From positions 56,350,793 to 56,414,792 of the forward strand of contig CM042084.1 in assembly GCA_023512835.1 (NCBI GenBank): a stretch of 64,000 nt of DNA. The letters run 5' to 3'. This DNA comes from Taxillus chinensis (lineage: Eukaryota; Streptophyta; Magnoliopsida; Santalales; Loranthaceae). The notes under the pieces were generated by a model that was not told the origin of the DNA, ran no database searches, and was given only the letters and a program-made list of their open reading frames with translations. The position numbers and the translations under genes were made by a program. This document shows, in pieces, positions 11,537 through 22,649 of this stretch. Position 1 is the first letter of the stretch. The number at the start of each line of letters is the position of its first letter.

Positions 11537-12096
11537 GTGTCAACCAGCTTGCCCGTGAGAAGCAGTATTTCACGTGCACATGTATAATGAATCTACAGTT
11601 CATCCGTGACCCTCGGTGAAATTTGGACAAAAAAGGCCCTGACCGTGAAAAGGCTTTTCGCGTGCACAAGGGTAGGATGGTCCAATCGATCTGAAACTTT
11701 GCACAAAGGCAACTGGCATCCTCTAGACCTTTCTGAGACCTGCCTGTGAAAAAGCTTTTCGCGTGCACGAGGATAGAAGCGTCTTTTCGATCTAAAATTT
11801 TGGTGGAAGATAGCTGGAAGTGTCTAGATTCATCCAAGCCCTGCCCGTGAAATCATGCTTTTCACGTGCACACCTACCTTTGGCCAATCATCGAAATTTC
11901 GGTGGGCGATAGCTGGCATCTTCTAGAGTATTCTTTGTTCCGCATGTGAAAATAATGAAGCACTTTAAGAGGGTCATTTTCGTCTTTTACCTTTGTGGCG
12001 AATCACTATAAATAGGGAGGGGCTTCAAGCTTGAAACTCACATCTCATACTTTCCTCTTCCTTCCTGTTGAGAGCAAATTCCTTTTTGGGTCAGTC
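11537..12096 (+). promoter_or_regulatory. Internal promoter-like block of Athila-B: hairpin array plus TATA box before the accessory gene
   Basis: Four to five imperfect repeats of about 100 bp each contain a short inverted repeat of type ccgtgaaaag / gcttttcgcg followed by gtgcac. The cores start near 11551, 11643, 11743, 11843 and (partial) 11942. They are followed by TATAAATA at 12007-12014 in the context tataaatagggagg, close to the LTR context tataaataggggtc at 4605. The accessory gene ATG is at 12097, 83 bases further. The layout copies the LTR promoter. A promoter for a separate transcript of the accessory gene is inferred, not shown. Confidence 0.6.
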
Positions 12097-13366
12097 ATGG
12101 TGCGCACAAGAAGAGCCCGCCAAGGAGAAGGCAGTCTTGAAGCCTCTGCCACCTCTATGCCTTTGGCATTGAGAGAAGCCGACATGATCTTCGTGGGGGA
12201 ATGTACTTGATTGGGAGATCCTGGAGTCCTCCATGCTTGATTGGACCGAAGAAGTTATGACCAAGCCGCAAGCTTTGGGGTGAGAAGGTTAGTATGCGCG
12301 CATGATGATCTATATTACCCTTCCATGTTAGACTTTTATAATTCAGTCTACGTCAATGAGGAAGATGATGAGATCATTGGGGAGGTTCAAGGTGTCTTAA
12401 TTTCTATTTCCCCTGCTATGTTGAGAGACTGCTTTGATCTGCCAAATCCCATGCATGCCATACCTGGCTTGAACTTAGGAGATTATGGTAGAGCTTTACA
12501 GTATAATAAGGAATTTGGGAAACATCAGCAATTTACTAAAAACGGATTTCATGGGAAATACTATTGCCTTGCCAATTTGGTAGGGAGGTGCTTACTATTA
12601 CAGACTAGTGGTGTAGACTCAGTCCCTAAGTCCCATTTGGAGTTTATGTTTTGCATCGATCGTCAGTTACACATTGATTGGGCTGCTGAAATTTTTAAAC
12701 TGTGGAAACGGGATATTCACAAATGTTTATATGGTCGACTACTTAGTATGCTTCTGCAGTATCAATATGGTCATCTTAGTGCTCAAGTAGTCCCCACTGT
12801 TTTCCCGGATAACCTGCGGTTATGAGTTCTCCATCCAGAGGGTGCCTTAGGCGTTAGTTACAAGGGAAAATGGGGAGATAGTATCCACATCGCTCCACAG
12901 CCTTCACGTCATAGCGTACATATGGAGCGACCCACTGAGCAATTTAGGGACACCTCTACTCCCATGAATGCCCGCCGACAAACACATCTTCCAGTTGACT
13001 GCCATGTACATGTAGTTCAATGTTTACAAGGAGGAAGTCTACAATTTCTTCCAAGGCGTCAGTGGCCAAGTTATCAGTGAAGCTGACGTTCTTAACTGGG
13101 CCTTCACTAATGGCCACATCACAAGACTTCACCTGGATGAGTTGCTCGAGTACATCGCTCAAGACCAACAAGCAACCTCTCGTCCATCTGCCCGACCATG
13201 GGAAGCCCCGGAGCCAACTCCTGTTGCTTTTTATGAAGACTTACGGAGGCAAACTGCTAAACTACAGGAGGCACAGGCGGAAACTGTTTAGGAGATCGGG
13301 TCTTTGAAGAATAATCAAACTCTCATCCTCAAGGAGCAGAAGGAAGTCAAAGGTCTGCTTGGTAAG
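12097..13366 (+). pseudogene. Athila-B accessory gene, N-terminal part (Transposase_32-like domain)
   Basis: The likely start is the ATG at 12097, followed by a basic stretch (MVRTRRARQGEG); in-frame TGA codons at 12208 and 12238 interrupt it. From 12241 to 12825 one frame reads through a domain with VQGVLISISPAMLRDCFDLPN, NGFHGKYYCLANLVGRCL, SGVDSVP and DWAAEIFKLW. This matches the plant-transposon family often annotated Transposase_32, found in Athila-type elements. It also aligns with the copia accessory protein at 25843-26470 (same order: V.G..I.I.PA.LR, F.G.Y.C.A....RC, LYGR/YGRILS). A coiled-coil-like tail with SLKNNQTLILKEQKEVKGLL ends where a solo LTR interrupts at 13367. The C-terminal part continues at 14965. 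Function is unknown; env-like by position only, and no signal peptide or membrane segment is seen. Confidence 0.75.
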
Positions 13367-14959
13367 TGAAAGGAGCGTTTATCGCACACGCACTTCAAAT
13401 AAAATTTAAACTAAGTATAGCATAGGGCTAACATAGGTTGTTCACTAATCGGAGGACTTATAAAATTTAATTCAACTTATTCTTCAATACAAATAAATAA
13501 AGAAAATCTAAGTTAGAAAATTGGGGGGTTTTTGATTGAATGAAATTAAAATAAAATAAAATATGTAAAGAAAATTAATGAACTAAAAACGTAATTGATT
13601 TAACCTCTCACTTCAATTATTATTTATCATTATCTTCTAAAAATACAATAACATATTTAAGGCCTCATAATTCAATTGAACCAAGACACCATGATTATAA
13701 TTAAATCATGAATTTGCACTAGAAATCAGACTTGAACTCGTACCAATCCTAGAAACGATTATGTTTTGCATTCAGAAGACTAAATCGAAGACTACGAAAA
13801 ATAATCTTCACATCTCAAAATTAATTAACCGCAACCGCGAATTAATCACAATTAAAAATCATGCTTTAAACAATCCACAATTAACTACAACCGCAAATTA
13901 ATTGTAAAGAATTTAAAACAGGATAGAGGAACAATTGCAAACTATAGCACATAAATAAATTATTAAATTGAAGAAGAGAGATTCAGAATAATAATTGAAG
14001 TTTGAAGCTAAATTAAATACAGAAAATTAAAATAGGATGCATGGGCAGTCTTGCCATGTCACGCCGCAGGCCCTGGTGCTGCCTTGAAAACTGTTGCGCG
14101 TGATGGAGAGATGCAGACGGCGTTGCCGAGATGAGTCGCGATGGAGCTGGGTGTATTGAAGAGATTTGGTGCATTGGGTCTCTTGCTGTCGTGAATATGG
14201 TAGCGTGATGGATAGGCGATTGGATGAGATGGAAGGGATGCACAAGCTGGCGTGGTGGAGGCTGGATGAGGCTACAGCTGAAGCATTGGGTTGCGATCTA
14301 TCCTGACGGCACTTGTGGAAGAGATGGGTTAAAAGGGCTCACGTGGGTCTTGGATGATATCGAAGATGGAACAACGCTGGGTCTCTTATATTCACGTCAA
14401 TTGCCCTTAATTTCCTTTTCTTCACTCCTCATGTATAAGCATCCATGCATTCTTAAGATAGACTCTACTTTAAAATTCACACCTTCACGTCTTTTCTCCC
14501 CGCACAAACAAAACAATTTGACATAAATTAAAATGGTCCACACCAATTCTTTCCTTTCTCTAATACGTAACATGCAAAATAATAAAATTGAAACATAAAA
14601 CAATAAAAACAATTAAGCCCATAATAATAATAATTTATACATGCATGCAAAACAAATACTAATATTACTAATAATAATAAATAAAAAATATAATTTAATT
14701 AACTAAAATATATATAGAAAAAACTCTACTAAGATTAAAATTAAAATAATCAATTAAGCCCAGAGAATTAATATTAAAATTGGAATAATCAATTAAACTT
14801 TAAAAACCACCAAAATTAATATTAAATCTATGAAAATAAATAAAATAGTAAATAATTAAAATTGGGAAAAACTATTATAAAAATGCATTAATTCAATAAA
14901 ATATTTAATTAAAGCCCATAAATTACATGCAAATTTAATGACAAATTTCGTTGTTATCA
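13367..14959 (+). mobile_element. Solo LTR inserted in the Athila-B accessory gene
   Basis: The 1593-bp AT-rich segment starts TGAAAGG and ends GTTATCA (TG...CA). It is flanked by the perfect 5-bp duplication gtaag (13362-13366 and 14960-14964). Taking out the segment and one gtaag keeps the coding frame of the accessory gene open across the junction. No primer site, internal region or second terminal repeat is seen, so it is best read as a solo LTR of an unrelated family. Strand cannot be decided. Reading frames inside are low-complexity or antisense and not supported. Confidence 0.82.
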
Positions 14960-14964
14960 GTAAG

Positions 14965-16015
14965 ATCTGGAAAGCCCTGGGGAAGAAGAAGAAGAAAACT
15001 CCTACACCTCCTATGGAGGATCAATTTGACGCACCGTCACCTCCGGTCCAATGACACGCTGCACATAGCGAAGAGACACCGGAGTATCTATAGTATCCGC
15101 AAGAGGCAGAGCCCTACACTGCTCCACCCTTTCCTACAGCAGCTCCCATTTATTTTACACCACCAGCAGGACCCAGCTCTTCACAGGCCCTTGTTCCCTT
15201 CATCCAGCCATTGCAATGGTGGTCCGGTGCGTCATCAGAAGCTCCCCAGGAAGATAATCTAGGGGAGCCCATCTACATTCATCTTCATCCGGCCCTCTCC
15301 ACTGCTGATGCCATAATTGCTGCCAGCGGTTTACTTATGGAGACACCTTGCAAGCGCGTTTTACGCGTGATTCAGAAGTCTTCACGTCATCCTATTTGCA
15401 GCGTATCCTAGCTGATGAGTACTTATCTTCCGATGACGTTGACTTATTCTGTCGTACGATGCGACGCGTGGTGGAGGCTGAGCCCAACGACTACCCTATG
15501 GCTCAGTACACCTCTATCATGTTGTGCAAGATATATGAGCAGCCGTTAGAGGAGCGCATTTTCTGTGGGCGGATGAATGGAGCAGCAGAAGGACATCGCT
15601 CTTGGCACCAGGTCCATGAGGTTCTTATACTGGCCCTCCTTGATCGACACTTTGTACTCTTGCAATTGGACCTGAGTGTGGGCCATGCCGTCCTTTATGA
15701 CCCGAGCCAAGCCCATGGGTTTTCCACACGAAAGAAGAAGCTCGTCCATGGTTTCTTGAAAAAAATCAAAAACGCACTCAGAAAAGAAGGGTTGTTAACA
15801 TCCAAGTTTCCTCTGGTGCACTTCAATGAAATGGAGCTTCCCCAACAACCTAATCAATTCAGTTGTGGGATTTTTGTCTGTTATTATTTGATAGCTCTGT
15901 TGCAGATAAGGATACTTGGGCGCTCATAGGAGAAACATCGGCTGACTTTGTCGCACGTCTTAGAAGAATGGTGGCCCATGTTATCTTCTACTACAGCGTA
16001 CCCACCAACCGGTAA
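14965..16015 (+). pseudogene. Athila-B accessory gene, C-terminal C48 (Ulp1-like) cysteine protease domain
   Basis: After a Pro/Ser-rich linker (to about 15260) the protease domain runs from about 15340. The triad is visible in one frame: His codon 15648-15650 in RHFVLLQLD, Asp 15699-15701 in AVLYDPSQ, Cys 15864-15866 in NQFSCGIFVCYYL. A Gln three residues before the Cys motif is also present (QQPNQFSCG). His to Asp is 17 residues and Asp to Cys 55, as in C48 peptidases. A one-base loss near 15903 ends the frame at 15929; the intended frame continues to TAA at 16013-16015. C48 enzymes remove SUMO or related modifiers. Whether it acts on host SUMO or on the element's own proteins is unknown. 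The linker has stops and a frameshift. Confidence 0.78.
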
Positions 16016-17163
16016 CGGTCTTTTTCCTTTTTCCTTTCCCATGCTCTGAGGGCATCGCATCGTTTAAGTGTGGGGGGGGGGGGGTGATTTCCCTTGAACC
16101 GGTTGCTTGTTTGTTTGCATGCATGCTTTATTTTATTTTATTTTATTTTTTTCTTTTTTATTTTTATTTTATGTTTTTGTTGTGAATGTATGTTTTGCCT
16201 GTAAGGTGCATGGCTACCAAGGTATGCAAATTCTAGTTGACTATATTGACCACCTTAGTATCTTGTTGTGATAAAGATGTTTCAATCGTTAAGGTGTGTT
16301 ATAATTTAGTTGAGCATGTCTTTACTTTTTGTATGATATCACCATGATTTTGGAGCTGACATTTGAATAGTAAGCTGAGCATGTTATGGTAGGATGAGCT
16401 TTGTAAACCCTGAAGTTGAGTGCAGAATAGGCATATACTTTTTTGAGAGCACCATTATCTTGCCTTTGAGTGTATTTTATGGGTTATTGGGTTACCAATT
16501 TGCTCTTAATGTTCATTACTAGCTATTTAATGGTTGGAGTTACTTAGGCATAAGAAAGTACCTGTTCGTGGCTTAATGTTTGGTGTATGGTGTTAATGAT
16601 TCAAGTATTTCAGCTTAACTAAAAAAATATATATATTATTGTTTATGTGCAACAAAGGGTTGTGTGAGGAAAATAGCAGAGTGAATAATCCATCAAGGGA
16701 GAGCATAAAATGCAACCTTATAAGGTTATCATTTAAAAGAAGTGTGTCTCAAAAAAAACAAAAAAACAAAAAACAAAAAAAAAACAAAAACAAAAGTTTT
16801 GGCTGAGTTGTGAGCTCAATTCTTTAGCTCAAGATGTGTTTTATCAGTCATTAGAGTAGAGTGTGAGTTCATTGAGTAAAGCAAAGTGTGTGAGTTGCAA
16901 AAAGTATACTAGAGGGTGTGTTTTCCTTGACGAGCACAATGGGGACTTCTCATGTTTACGTGGCAAAAACTTAATCAATAGCTAGTAGTGAGTGTAAGAG
17001 TAGATCCTTAGCTGTTAGGCATTGATAGTAAGGCATGAGAGGAGAGAAAAGAAAGTTATATTTGAGTGAGGCTGCTCTAACCTTGGTAAGGACTCTCAGG
17101 GGGAGCTAAGTTTCATTTTATCCTTGCATGTTTGCTTCTATTTGAACTGTTAGTAATGATATT
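16016..17163 (+). other. Noncoding tail of Athila-B, up to the copia insertion
   Basis: No credible gene is seen. The text is colinear with the Athila-A tail at 561-1740. A G homopolymer of about 14 bases at 16071-16084 follows aagtgt, and A-rich low-complexity runs lie at 16740-16795. The tail is cut at 17163 by the inner copia element and resumes at 29958. Confidence 0.7.
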
Positions 17164-18374
17164 TGTTGGATCAAACCCAGAATTTGGATAATGCCGTTAA
17201 AGCCTTATGTAATTTGATCTCGAGATCTTTTGTGTTTATTTGATCATTGCGAAGGTATGTCACTAATCCAAAGATGCACTCGTGAGAGCAAAGCTAAGGA
17301 CAGGATACATAATCCTGATCCTGGACAAGAGTTAGTGTCGTCAAACACTTGGTAAATAACCAAGTAACAATAAGTGCGGAGTAAGGAAAATAAATGCGGA
17401 GTAAGGATAAATGCGGAGTAAGGATAAGTGCGGAGTAAGGAAAATAAGTGCGGAGTAAGGAAAATAGATGCGGAGTAAGGAATCCGGACTTATTACTCGC
17501 CCGGAGTAAGGAACTTACATACGAGTAAGGAACTTACACACGGAGTAAGGAACTTACACACGGAGTAAGGAACTTACATACGGAGTAAGGAACTTACATA
17601 CGGAGTAAGGAACTTACATACGGAGTAAGGAACTTACATACGGAGTAAGGAACTTACATGCGGAGTAAGGAAGCGCTGACACGGACTAAGGATTCTAGTA
17701 CTGAATAGATACGGAGTAAGCAACCACTGACACGGAGTAAGGTTCCGAGCTTCATTAACTACGGAGTAAGGAAAATTACACCGGACCAAGAAGACACTGC
17801 TCCAATGAAACCGCATTTAAAGTTATCAGCTCGTGCTGTCCCGATGTAAGAAGAATGCATTTAGAACAAGAAGAATCTTACACGTGGATCATCCGGATAT
17901 GTGGACACAACCTTAATTGTATCTCGGAACTCACAAAGACACTTATACTCTTCAAATCCAAGATCTTGAGCTCCACAATCCGCAGCGATCAAGGCAGATA
18001 GATTACCGAGGGATAGTTAGTGCGGAACGCATTCCGGAACTTCAAGTTCCAAGGTTGTCTCTTAGGAATGTTTTGTATAAATATTCATACTTATACTTCT
18101 TGTAAAAAGAGTGAGCGAGAGCGAAGAAGTGCAAAAATAGAAAAGGCACTTGGCTAGTGTGTGAATTCAAAGTTGTAAACAGAGTGTAAGAGAGTGTTTG
18201 CTTCTATTTTGTTGTAATCACTTTGTGATAATAAAACAAAATACTTCCACTATCTGGTTATCTTCCGAGTGATATTATCACTTAAACTAGATAAGTCTTT
18301 GTGTCTTGAGAGAAAAGAAAGAGTTCGAATAAGAGCCTATTCACCCCCCCCCTTTAGGCTCCAAGGGACCATCA
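17164..18374 (+). repeat. 5' LTR of the inner copia
   Basis: The 1211-bp LTR contains an array of about 20-bp units with cggagtaagg (17370-17780), a TATA-like tataaat at 18076-18082, and a C-rich run before the end (cacccccccccttt, near 18343). It ends at 18374, two bases before the primer site. The other copy is at 28745-29957. Confidence 0.93.
17370..17780 (+). repeat. Tandem array of cggagtaagg units in the copia LTR U3
   Basis: The core cggagtaagg occurs about twenty times. The most regular part (about 17500-17665) is a 20-bp unit of the form aacttacatacggagtaagg repeated eight times or so. The same array is in the 3' LTR at 28970-29365. Decayed forms are in the outer copia LTR (3510-3800), in the reversed solo LTR (34660-35240, as ccttactccg) and at 53890-54060. 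It marks the family and may be a repeated binding site. Confidence 0.85.
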
Positions 18375-18376
18375 AG

Positions 18377-18389
18377 TGGTATCAAAGCA
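18377..18389 (+). other. Primer-binding site of the inner copia, initiator-Met tRNA
   Basis: The bases tggtatcaaagca lie two bases after the LTR end. They match the complement of the initiator-Met tRNA 3' end except for one position (A where G is expected). Confidence 0.85.
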
Positions 18390-18436
18390 AGTTCTACTTC
18401 GTTCTAAGTAGAGATCCCACTCTTTCAATCTCGGAA

Positions 18437-20480
18437 ATGGCCGAAGAAAGCAGTATGCTTTTCAACACTCGCCTTAACTCCGGAGGTGCACAGGAGCCCA
18501 TCCCAAATCGAAGCGCCGGTGAAAATGTCGATCCACCACAACCTGCTGCCGCCACCGCTTCTCAACCACGGAGTTCTGGGTTTACTCTAACGAAACCGCC
18601 CAAATTCACACCTGAGCTTTTCTCCCAGTGGAAAGCTCGCATGAAGATGTTTATGGTTTGCCATGATCATCTTATGTGGCCATGTCTTCATCAGGAGATT
18701 CCAATTCCGATGACTATCGGAGAACATGGCGTAAGGAGGCCAAAGACCGATCGTTGAACTTACCAACGATGAAAGAGCCTGGCGGTGCGCTAGTGAAAAG
18801 GCTCGGCTTATGTTACATCGTCCTTGGATTCCGAAGCTTTCACAGACGTCCGGGGCTGCACGACAGCAAAAGCTGTTTGGGACAAACCGACAATCCTCTA
18901 TGAGGGGAGTCGGTCCCGGATGCAGAATGTGATCGTACTCTTAGACGAACTTTGAGAGTTTTAATCATAAACCGGGCGAATCACTTGAAAGCATCTATCG
19001 GAGATTCGGCAAGCTCATACTTGAACCGAAGACTGTCAATGAGCATTACTCTCAATCCCGGATCAATGACAAGTTCTTTCGCTCCTTGCCGGATCGCTAC
19101 TACTCCAAACAACTCCGGATGCAATCGGACAAAAGCGCGGTATGTTCCCCTTGAAGAACTATATGGAGAGTGCGGACTCACGAAGTCAGGTTTAAGTACT
19201 CCGACAGAGATGAAAAAATAGCTCGGAAAGAAAAGGGGGTAGCTCTCAAAGCTACCGAATGTCTAAACATACCGAGGAATGATGATACGGACGTATCCGA
19301 CAATTCCGATTCGACGAGGAGGAGGAGATAGCCCTTCTTGTCAAATCCTTTGAGCGATTCCTACGGAAAAGCGAAAAGGGGTCGAAGACGCTCATCATCA
19401 TCGTTCCAACGGAAGGAGCGACCCGAGTCCAGTTCCCAGGAATGTTTCAACCGTGGGAAAACCGGTCACCTGGGCCAAGGAATGCAGGTCCAAAGCAAAG
19501 GTGGCCGAGAAAAGTGACAAGGTAAATTCTCGCCGCTCCACCTCGGATAACAGCAAGAGCAAGAGAAAGGCGCTCGTGACAAAATACATGAGTGGCTCGG
19601 AAGAAGAGGAGGAATCCTCGGATGATGAGCCGACCATTAAGCCGAACGTCCGCCTCATGGCAAATCTGAGGTACCTTCTATCTCGAGCTCCTGAGTAAAT
19701 TAGAATCTCTTACTATTGCATGTGATCATGAAAAGAATGAGAGACTAATAATAACTCAAATGTACAAAGATATGGAAAGTCGGAATAAACGTCTCGAATT
19801 TACCATTAATAGACTCGAAAAGGACGTCGCCGACTTCGGGGGAAAGGAAGCTTGGTATCATGATCTAAGAGCTGAAAATCATCTCTTAAATACCAATCTC
19901 TCAGGCCTAAAAGTTATAGTTAAAAGACTCGAAAATGAATTGGAACAGAAAAAGAAATAAATCGTAAGTGGCTAAAATCCGGGGAAATAGCCTCTACCTT
20001 TAGGGACCGATCCCTGACGACATTCGAGTCAAACCTGGTCTAGGTTCTGAACCATCAACCTCCATAGCTAAAGCCACTGAGTGTCCTCCGGATTTCACTC
20101 CTAAACTAACCAACTTATATCCTGTTAGTACATCTAAACCGTTGGATGGTTTCATTTCAGGTGGCACCATAGTTTATGATCGTGGAACCGAGGTACATTC
20201 GCACTTCCCGAAGCAGTAGCACCCGTAACTAAAGATGAAGGGAAGGCCGCTGCAGTTAAAGCCAAAACCGTAGCACCCAAAAAGAAAGACAAGGCTAAGG
20301 CCGACGCATTTAGGGCCAAGAGCGCGTCACCCAAACGTAATGGATTAGGCCACGTGGAACAGTAGAAAATCAGTAAAATCTAAGAGACCTGTATCCCCTG
20401 TTTGTACTTCACATTATAGTGTCTGTTCCATCTGTAGGGAAATGGGTCATTATCACTATGAATGTTGGAGTCTATCGATA
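18437..20480 (+). pseudogene. gag: Inner copia gag, broken
   Basis: The ATG at 18437 opens MAEESSMLFN and a Pro/Ala-rich stretch, then the capsid start FTLTKPPKFTPELFSQWKAR. After frameshifts, capsid pieces continue at 18676-19220. A first zinc knuckle near 19455 is damaged (CFNRGKTGH, second Cys lost). A coiled coil lies at 19760-19960 (RNKRLEFTINRLEKDVADF). An intact CX2CX4HX4C knuckle, CSICREMGHYHYEC, is at 20424-20465. Two knuckles and a long coiled coil in gag fit Sireviruses. A Lys/Ala-rich stretch at 20225-20330 has been stopped in frame. A close relative of the coiled coil is at 63765-64000 on the minus strand. Confidence 0.8.
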
Positions 20481-20769
20481 GCTGGCTTTGTAATCAATTT
20501 CAATCAAATAAAGATCAGTTTTATAAAAGGGGTTCTTCGAGCAAAACAAAATCTAAATCTAAAAGGAGTGTCTCTCCCAAGAAATCCCAAATAAAAGAAG
20601 CAATTGAAACTAACAAGTTAATGTCAACTTGGAAAGCTAAGAGTCCTAACAAAATCAAATCCGTAAATGTTGACAATCTGCTGCTCACTCTAACCGCCCG
20701 AAACAAGTTTGGGCACCAAAAGTGTAAATTGTTGTCTTTCAGGAGCATCTCTGGAATGAATTGCCGGAT

Positions 20770-21130
20770 CACTTGAAGTTAAAGATAAATCAAAGCAAGT
20801 GGATCCTTGATAGTGGATGCTCCGGACATATGACGGGTGACCAGGACTCTACTTGTAGAAGTTAATGATAAACAAGGTCCATCCGTCTCATATGGCGACA
20901 ACAGCAAAGGTAAGACTGTCGGGTATGGCACTTTAACTAACGGCTGTGTATCAATCACTAAAGTTGCACTAGTCGAAGGTTTAAAGCATAATTTGCTAAG
21001 TGTCAAGTAAACTATGTGACAAAGGATTTCTTGTTTCCTTTTTGTCCAACACCTGTAAAGAAGAGAAAACTTATCCGGAGATGTTAAGTTATCCGGATCA
21101 AGAGATGGGGACATATACTCGGTGGTCTTA
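20770..21130 (+). pseudogene. pol: Inner copia aspartic protease, broken
   Basis: The catalytic motif WILDSGCSGHMTG starts at 20800, with the catalytic Asp codon at 20809-20811. Ty1/copia proteases typically read DSGA/C-S-x-H-M. Downstream the domain can be followed through a frameshift (VSYGDNSKGKTVGYGT in another frame near 20890) to about 21110. Confidence 0.78.
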
Positions 21131-21179
21131 AGAAATAATTCTTCGACCCTGTATGTTTCCTCACGAAAGCAACAGATGA

Positions 21180-22150
21180 AGATAGTTGGTTATGGCACAA
21201 GCGATGCGCACATTTGAACTTTAAGACTTTGTCTAAATTAGCATCACTTGATCTTGTCACCTGGTCTACCCAAACTCAAGTTCTCCAGAGACACTCTCTG
21301 TCGAGAATGCCAACTTGGTAAACAGACCAAACACGCTTTAAGAGCAAATCGGTTAACTCAATAATCGCTCCTCTGCAACTTCTTCATATGGACCTATGTG
21401 GTCCTATATCTGTTTCATCACTAGCCGGTGCGAGATATACCCTTGTGGTTATCGATGATTTCACCGGATACACATGGGTGATGTTCCTGAAATCAAAGGA
21501 TCAAACTTTTGAACATCTTGTAGATCTCTTCAACTGGATAAGCAACTCACAAGGACTGAGCATTAAATGCATCAGGAGTGATCATGGTACAGAATTTGAT
21601 TTTTCCGAAATGAGATCATATTGTTCGAACAGGGCATACAACATGACTTTCTGCGCCCAGAACCCCACAACAAAATGGGGTAGCCGAGCGCAAGAATCGA
21701 ACTTTAGTTGAAGCTGGTAGATCCATGTTAGCAGGGGCAATGCTTCCTCTCGCCTATGGGCTAAGCTGTGTCCACCGCCGCTATGTTCGGAACGGAACTC
21801 TAATAAATAAATCTACCATGAAAACACCCTATGAGATGTGGAGAGGTCGAAAACCTTCAATTTCACATTTCAGAGCCTTCGGATGTACTTGCTATATACT
21901 GATCAATGGCAAAGAGACCCGGAATAAATTTGAACCAAAAATCGATGATGGGATTTTTGTCGGGTACTCACTTCATAGCAAGGCTTATCGGGTCTTCAAT
22001 AGAAAACTTTTTAAAGTTGAAGAATCTATCCATGTAACCTTTGATGAAGCTAATCTCGATTGGTCAAAAGTCGGTCCTTCAAATTCTAATCTGCAGGTCA
22101 TAAACAAACGTCGATTACTCAAAGTTTATGAATATTCCTGCTACACATCC
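21180..22150 (+). pseudogene. pol: Inner copia integrase, broken
   Basis: The zinc-binding GAG-pre-integrase part is readable as WLWHKRCAHLNFKTL near 21190 and CRECQLGKQTKH near 21300. The catalytic core has the first Asp in MDLCGP (codon 21391-21393), the second in IRSDHGTEF (codon 21580-21582) and the Glu in a VAERKN motif (codon 21686-21688), reached only after a frameshift. The C-terminal part MKTPYEMWRGRKPSISHFR and IFVGYSLHSKAYRVFN (21815-22010) is typical of copia integrase. Confidence 0.86.
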
Positions 22151-22229
22151 TGACTGGTATCCTGACCAACCACGTGGCATCCGCGAAACACAACGGAATT
22201 TTATGGATGATGCTACGGATGACTCAGAC

Positions 22230-22301
22230 TCCGGACTACCACTTAGCTCCGGACTACCACTTAGCTCCGGACTACCACTTAGCTCCGGACTACCACTTAG
22301 C
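22230..22301 (+). repeat. 18-bp tandem repeat coding for a hexapeptide array in the copia polyprotein
   Basis: Four identical 18-bp units (tccggactaccacttagc) encode repeated SGLPLS in the linker between integrase and reverse transcriptase. The flanking frame 22128-22718 stays open through the array. Identical unit sequences suggest recent slippage. Confidence 0.9.
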
Positions 22302-22649
22302 TCCGGACAAACTCCTGCAGATACACAAAATTCCGGAGCACCTTCAAGTCCGTCCGGACTAGTTAACACTGAAAGAAACAGTGTTGAAGAACCAATCAGT
22401 TCATCCGTACCTCTAAATACGGAAACATCTACTCCGGACGAAGCCCAACCAGTTGATAGAACTGAACCACCCTATTTGGAAGAGCTTCAAATTGTTCAAG
22501 GACAACCAACACACGCACAGAATTATAGATGGACTCGAAACCATCCCTCAGATCAAGTGATTGGTGATCCTACTGTTGGTGTAAGAACAAGAGCAGCCAC
22601 CTCAAACATGAGTCTTCACTCATGCTTTCTATCTCAAATAGAACCAAAG

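Noticed and set aside
12241..12825. Retroviral envelope protein
   Set aside because: The position behind pol fits an env-like gene, but no signal peptide, transmembrane helix or fusion motif is visible; the domain matches a plant-transposon family instead.
13362..14960. Intron reading of the segment with ggtaagt at the left and tatcag at the right
   Set aside because: The 5-bp duplication gtaag and TG...CA ends explain both borders; removing the segment as a transposon keeps the linker frame, whereas removing it as a GT-AG intron shifts the frame.
17370..17780. CRISPR-like array of short repeats
   Set aside because: Units are nearly contiguous with 10-bp spacers that are themselves repeated, they lie in an LTR, and the context is a plant genome.
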